From: Sesamum alatum
Lineage: Eukaryota; Streptophyta; Magnoliopsida; Lamiales; Pedaliaceae
Length of the DNA stretch: 64,000 bases
NCBI GenBank assembly: GCA_034509735.1
Contig: JACGWO010000010.1
Coordinates: forward strand, 12,537,193 to 12,601,192
Direction of reading: 5' to 3'
This document shows, one piece after another, positions 59,279-64,000 of this stretch. Each line of letters starts with the position of its first letter. Position 1 is the first letter of the stretch. Position numbers and translations under genes: made by a program. Under the pieces are notes generated by a model that made no database searches, had not been told where the DNA came from, and saw only the letters and a program-made list of their open reading frames with translations.

Positions 59279-60722
59279 TGTTAGAATAGGTGACCATATA
59301 GCCAATCTTGGCAGGCAAAATGTTACATATGTCTAGACAATTTCAGTGTTTTGATAAAACTATTAATGAATAAAGAAGTGAAATTCATTTGGCATCACTT
59401 GGTTGGCTTTCACTTTATCTACTTTACGATTATCTGTTCACTACGCAAACAAAGCCCACGGAGTGAAAACCTATTTTGGGGACTGGGACTACGCTTGGAG
59501 GTAGGTCCATGAAATCAGTCCCGCCGAATCAGTCCGGAAATCTCCAAGTCAAGGAATCTCGAAAATGGGTACAGAGATTCCCCTTGAGACTTGCACTAAG
59601 CATCTGCTGTCGTATTTCATCGACGGGGGACGAAGGTCGTCTAAGTAGTGTTAGTGGGTTAGCCTGCTAGGAAGCAGCTGACTGAGGTGACTCGCGGGAA
59701 CCGTCTTACGGAGGACCTTGAGTAGGGTCGGTTAGGTATGACGTGTGTTCCCGATTCCAAACGGTACAGGTCAAGTCCTTTGACTTGAGGAACTGCTGAG
59801 TTTACCTGTATATCAGGTCTGTATCTTAGATATAGTGAGATATTGCCAAGAAGCACTTGAGTAGTCATAAGCCATGTCTAGTGCAGCTCTGGTATACAGA
59901 GTGACAGTAGTTTCCAAGAAAGGATCTGTCTCCTGTCAAAGGCATTGACAGTTGAGTCTCACGTATGCTCTGTGTCTTGTCCCTAAAATCTGTGGCCACA
60001 GTAACTGAACAGAAGGGAAGGTTTCCCTTGTGGCGTTTAGTAAGGACAGACCGACACTTAGGTCCAAAATGGGTACCTGCATTTTCCGTGCCCTAGACCC
60101 TAAGTGGTGAGACCGTAGATAGAAGGACAAGTGTACTGTTAGAGCCTAAATGTTCATCCCCGAAAATTCACTTAGTCTCTAGTGACATGGACCGTTGCTA
60201 GATGGGCACCCATGGTAACGGACGGATTCTAGAAATCCGACCAAGTCTAGCTGAATGGTGAACCTAAAGAGTCACACACAATCCACACACATTAACTAAT
60301 TAATTTAGAATTAAATATTGAAGAAAAGGAATGATTAAATTGGATTTAATCGGGTCCTTTATTTTCTTGGAGAATTAATTCCTTTTATTTGATAAAAGGG
60401 ATTAATCTAATAAATTAGATTTATTAGAGAATTAATTTAATGGCCTTAGAATAAATATTTATATTTATTATATTTAATTGGCCTTTGGAATATTTAATAG
60501 GATTTAAATATTCCATTAAATTAAATTAATGGTTGAGATGGAAAGGGAGAGATGGATGGCTAGGATTAATTTGACTAGGTCAAATATTACTTTGACTAGG
60601 ACTTTGACTAGGTCAAAATCCTTGTCAAAATAATCTTCTTTAGAGTTGGAGTTTAAAGAGGATTAAACTCCTCCTCTATAAATAGTCCTAGCCTCTCAAT
60701 ATTTGAAAAGTGATGAAACTCC

Positions 60723-60759
<37 letters not shown>

Positions 60760-60990
60760 CTCGGCTCTCTCCTCTCTCCCTCTCGTCCGCCCACTCTCTC
60801 TCTCTCACAAAAAAATATTAATACCGTTAATTAATAACGTGTGATTAATTCATCCTCTCCAAAATAATACTTGTTCTTTCGCTAGCAGGACGTGCAAGAT
60901 ACGTGGGTGGATTGCGTGTTACTGTTTGGAGAGTCTCGAACACGAGATTTGGTGCAAAATGGGGAACAACGCGAGTATCGGTTACAAGAC
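59279..60990 (+). repeat. 5' LTR, family B, 3' end deleted
   Basis: It starts TGTTAGAATAGGTGACCATA and matches the solo LTR 5000-6997 as far as the 'GGGGAACAACGCGAGTA..GGTTACAAG' region near 60990. About 250 bp of the LTR end present in the solo copy is missing. TATA box at 60677-60684. Confidence 0.8.
60724..60759 (+). repeat. (AC)n microsatellite in the LTR leader
   Basis: About 17 uninterrupted AC units just after the LTR TATA box. The solo LTR has a short interrupted version (ACACACAAACACACACA) near 6448. Confidence 0.95.
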
Positions 60991-62809
60991 AAAAACGAGG
61001 GTGTCTGCGCGCGCGCGCGCCCGGCAGGCGGATGCGTGCTGGAGAGTCCGCGCGCACGTGGGCACCAGGCGGCGCTGCCAGGCGCGCGCTCACGCAGACG
61101 ATGGTATTTGTGCGCGCGCGCACTGCGCAGGGCTGATGCGCGGCCGGCGGCCAGCAGGCCAGCGCGAGGGAGCCTGCGCGCGTGACAGCCTGCCGGAGCG
61201 CCAGGCCGCGCAGCCTGCTGCCGACCAGGCGCGCGCGCAGGCTGAGCCTGCTGCCCTGCGCGCACGCCGGCTGGCTGCTGCCGGTGGCGGCGGCCGGCTG
61301 CCTTTGTTGCTAGGGTTTTCCCTATTTTTTATTTTTTTATTTTCAGTTTTAATTTTTTAATTAATTCTGAAAATTCATTTTTGTTCAATTTTTTTGCCTA
61401 ATTTTCTAAGACATTATTTTGGAAAGTAAAATATATTGGATTTGGAATCCCGGGGATATTTTACTTAAAAATAATGAGGAAAGGTTTTCCTAAAACGAGA
61501 AAATGTTATTATCAACGGTTATGCCATATTTTCACACGTTACGCATTTGTTTTGGATTATTATGATTGGTTATCATGTATTATTGGTATGTTGTTATTAT
61601 GTGATTGGATCATATGATAATGTGTGTTGGATGGAAACGGATGATCACGAGCCCTAGACCGGATGTATGGTTCAATTTCATGTTGGGCCTGTGTGCCTCT
61701 TTTACTGCTTTCTCCTTCTCTCTTTCTAGTTGCCTTGGAATAATAAAGCATTCTATCTCCCTCCTTATGTACTCCTCCCGGGTTTTCGCTGGGTTTCTAT
61801 TTTTAATATGTAATGAGAGTAGAATAGGAGTGAGGTTTCAATTTTATGTAATTGATGGAGAAGAAGGAAGGTCCACATGGAGAGCCCAGACTGGAGGTTC
61901 CAAGGCGTTTCCATGAAGAGAAGAAAGAGAAAAGAGACCAAGGCCCATCATAATGATGATTGAGTTACTATTAATGTAATAGTATAGGACCAACCCTAGA
62001 TTGACCATAGATCCACTGTGGGCTCAGTGGATCGCATAGGATTTGGGCTCGTGATCATCCAACAGGGGCGTGCTAGGCTTTAATTTTGCATGTGGTTATT
62101 ATGATGGATGAATGGCGTTTTATTTATCATATAACTGCTGTGGATGCAATTTATTTATTACGCATTATGGATGAATGTGTAGATATTACATTATGAGATC
62201 TCGGTCATTTACTGCTCTCACATTGGTTGGACCAATGTCCAAATATTAGACCCTAGACAAAATAGACTTGGACTCTAGGAGTTTGTCCATGCCTTCCAAT
62301 CCATGGCATAGTGAGGAAGCTGATTTAGGTCAATAGCGTGGTCTCACGAGTCGTGGCACGTTATTGTACTTAAAAGAAGTTGCACTGTGTTATGAACGAA
62401 AAATAGACCACTGTTACCTGTGTCACGAGTCGTGGGGGTAGCAGTGGGTCTATGGCTTAGTTGATTGGGTCGGGTCTAACGCCCGATTAACATGATTCGC
62501 TTGGAGTCCTCGGGATCATGTGAAAGGATGAGGCAATAATCTTGGGAATCTCGTGGAACGAGAATGGTATGGTATACCTCCCACAGGATTTTTTCCATGC
62601 GAATCGTAAAAGCGGGGTATGGGAAAAATCGCTGTGGATCCTAAGCCCACTAGGAAAGGGTTTCCCGAAAATCACGTTTGAGAGTACCGTGTTTTCGTAT
62701 AAATAGTGGGAGCATTAAATGACTGAAGGCCATGCATTTAATTTTTTATCAAACCACCGTTTTTTACATTATGCTGATCGCGAACTCTGTTTTAAATGTA
62801 GATTTAAAA
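60991..62809 (+). other. GC-rich leader of the family B Copia element
   Basis: 61003-61310 is extremely GC-rich, dominated by GCGCGC and GGCGGC, with open but low-complexity Arg/Ala frames on both strands. Further on, segments match the other element's leader (near 61680 and 61975-62060). The palindromes CACGAGTCGTG lie at 62345-62355 and 62424-62434, and TATAAATA at 62698-62705. Confidence 0.6.
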
Positions 62810-64000
62810 ATGTCTAAGAACCCACTTTCAACCATACTTGAGCAAACAAATTCAATGGAACCAATTACAACGACTGGTTGCGCATTCTCAGGATAGTCCT
62901 GGATTACGAGAACCAAGGCTACGTCATGGACGAGCCTCTCCCTAGGACCTTGCCGGAAGGATCCACGCCAGAAGAACGTGAGACGTTCGAGACTTGGCAT
63001 AAGGATAACCGGAAGGTCCGTAGCGTCATACTTACTTCAGTGACGAATGAGATTCAGAAGCAGTATGAAAGGCTAGACGATGTCCCTTCCATTATGGCTC
63101 GCCTTAAGGATTGCTATGCAGTCCCGGACCGGCATACTAGGTATATCGCAACCAAAGCGTTTTTTGGAACTAAAATGAGAAAAGGATCCTCTGTACAAGA
63201 GCACAGGGTTAAGATGCTTACCCTGGTGGAAAAGCTCGAGGACCTAAAGGCAGGCCTCGACAATGAAACGTACATAGATGTGATCCTTCCCTCCTTTGAC
63301 AAATTTATCGTCAACTACAACATGAACGCACTTGAGAAGGGCATTCATGAGTTGATTAATATGTTGGTGCAATATGAGGCAACGACTAAGAAGTCCACGC
63401 CTTCGGTATTGTTTGGAGGTGCTTCAACTTCCAAAACGAAAGGCAAGGGTGCCGGACGTTGGAAAAGGAAGAAAGGGAAGGGAAAAGCCGTCAAAGCAGC
63501 TACGAACACTAAGAGTGTTCCCATTGCCAAAGAGGGGAAAGACAAAGGAAAGGGAAAGGTTGTCTCCAAGCAACAGTCGAAGGCATATGACATATGTATC
63601 AATTGCCCTGAGAAAGGGCATTGGAAGAGGGAGTACCCCAAACTCTTCTCGAACCAAGGTATAATTGTGATTGAGGTCAATATGGTCACTAATTTTGCCT
63701 CTTGGGTATTAGATACTGGCTGTGGAGCTCACATTTGTAATAATTTGCAGGTGCTGAAAAGAAGCAGAAAACTGAGTAGCGGGGATATGATCCTGAAGCT
63801 TGGGAATGGCAAGGCCATCTCGGCAGAAGCAGTAGGATCCGCCACTCTAGTAGTTAGTGATCGTATTAGCATAGAATTAGAGCAAGTTTATTTTGTACCT
63901 AGTATGATTAAAAACATCATTTTCATTCCACTGTTAGACAATAGTGGTCATGAGTTTATGATCAATAAAAATTACTTTTATTTGATGAGGTGTGGAATTG
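62810..64000 (+). pseudogene. Copia gag-protease, one early frameshift, open to window edge
   Basis: MSKN start at 62810. A 1-nt loss near 62843 shifts the frame within the LExNKFNG block. From 62845 the frame is open for 385 codons to the window end with no stop. Gag block 'NGTNYNDWLRILRIVL', 'NMNALEKGIHELINMLVQYE', a Lys-rich linker, and a zinc knuckle CINC-x4-H-x4-Y (63597-63636) whose last Cys is Tyr. The protease follows in the same frame with the active-site motif LDTGCGAHIC (about 63709-63738). Integrase and reverse transcriptase would lie beyond the window. A later in-frame Met (62926) could start translation but would lose the gag N-terminus. Confidence 0.85.

Larger units (their letters stand above)
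59279..64000 (+). mobile_element. Copia retrotransposon, family B LTR, runs off the right edge
   Basis: A family B LTR, a deletion that removed the LTR end and primer site, a very GC-rich leader, and an open gag-protease frame reaching the window end. The leader keeps the CACGAGTCGTG palindromes and TATAAATA seen in the other element. It is better preserved than the 39537 element in its coding part, but its replication signals are damaged. Confidence 0.85.

Noticed and set aside
60845..61360. Overlapping long reading frames on both strands in the GC-rich leader
   Set aside because: They are Arg/Ala-rich translations of GCGCGC sequence in several frames at once, without domains. The block matches the position of a retrotransposon leader.
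1..64000. CRISPR arrays, operons, riboswitches or other prokaryotic systems
   Set aside because: Direct repeats here are transposon termini, LTRs or satellites; gene structure and elements are plant nuclear. The GCAACGG arrays have no regular spacer length.

Overview
The window is plant nuclear DNA, almost certainly from a eudicot. It is AT-rich, with GT..AG introns and one recognisable host gene: a two-exon bHLH transcription factor on the minus strand (14173-15676). Nearly all the rest is transposable elements nested in one another. The wording of the Copia polyproteins reminds me of those annotated in Lamiales such as sesame. That is recollection, not something proved here.

Left part (1-13.7 kb): a decayed CACTA (En/Spm-type) transposase cut by a Copia-type LTR, a GRF zinc-finger fragment, an apparent solo LTR of a second family (5000-6997), a possible further LTR (about 7815-8480), and a 4.7 kb CACTA element (8922-13637) inside a palindromic MITE. 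That CACTA element holds remnants of both CACTA genes and an 87-bp minisatellite.

Middle (13.7-39.5 kb): the bHLH gene, with a G-rich five-tract motif in its 5' leader and a MITE just upstream of its likely TATA box. Then a chain of Mutator-like (MULE) and MITE insertions. The largest is a MULE (18523-29590, with 10-bp target duplications TATATATAGT) that was itself entered by a nearly full-length 9.9 kb CACTA element (18975-28848, target duplication TAT). This CACTA carries decayed tnp2-type and tnpA-type genes. Further right are a deletion derivative of the 8922 CACTA family (31909-32978), a roughly 92-bp tandem array hit by two MITEs, and a small CACTA (34798-36237) containing a foldback MULE whose 510-bp arms each encode a GRF zinc finger.

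Right part (39.5-64 kb): Copia elements. One retains both LTRs, a primer-binding site, degenerate gag-int-rt-rh and a polypurine tract (39537-48861). It abuts an inverted LTR (48862-50930), giving a palindrome with arms of about 2 kb. Next comes a MULE transposase pseudogene split by a rearranged LTR element (52604-56929). It ends at another LTR (57518), which is followed by a Copia element (59279 onward) whose gag-protease frame is open to the window edge.

The transposon genes are mostly dead. Many stop codons are C-to-T or G-to-A changes, as expected of methylated, silenced DNA. I found no convincing new multi-gene system. The most unusual structures are the GRF-bearing foldback MULE, the head-to-head LTR palindrome, and palindromic motifs conserved in the Copia leader.
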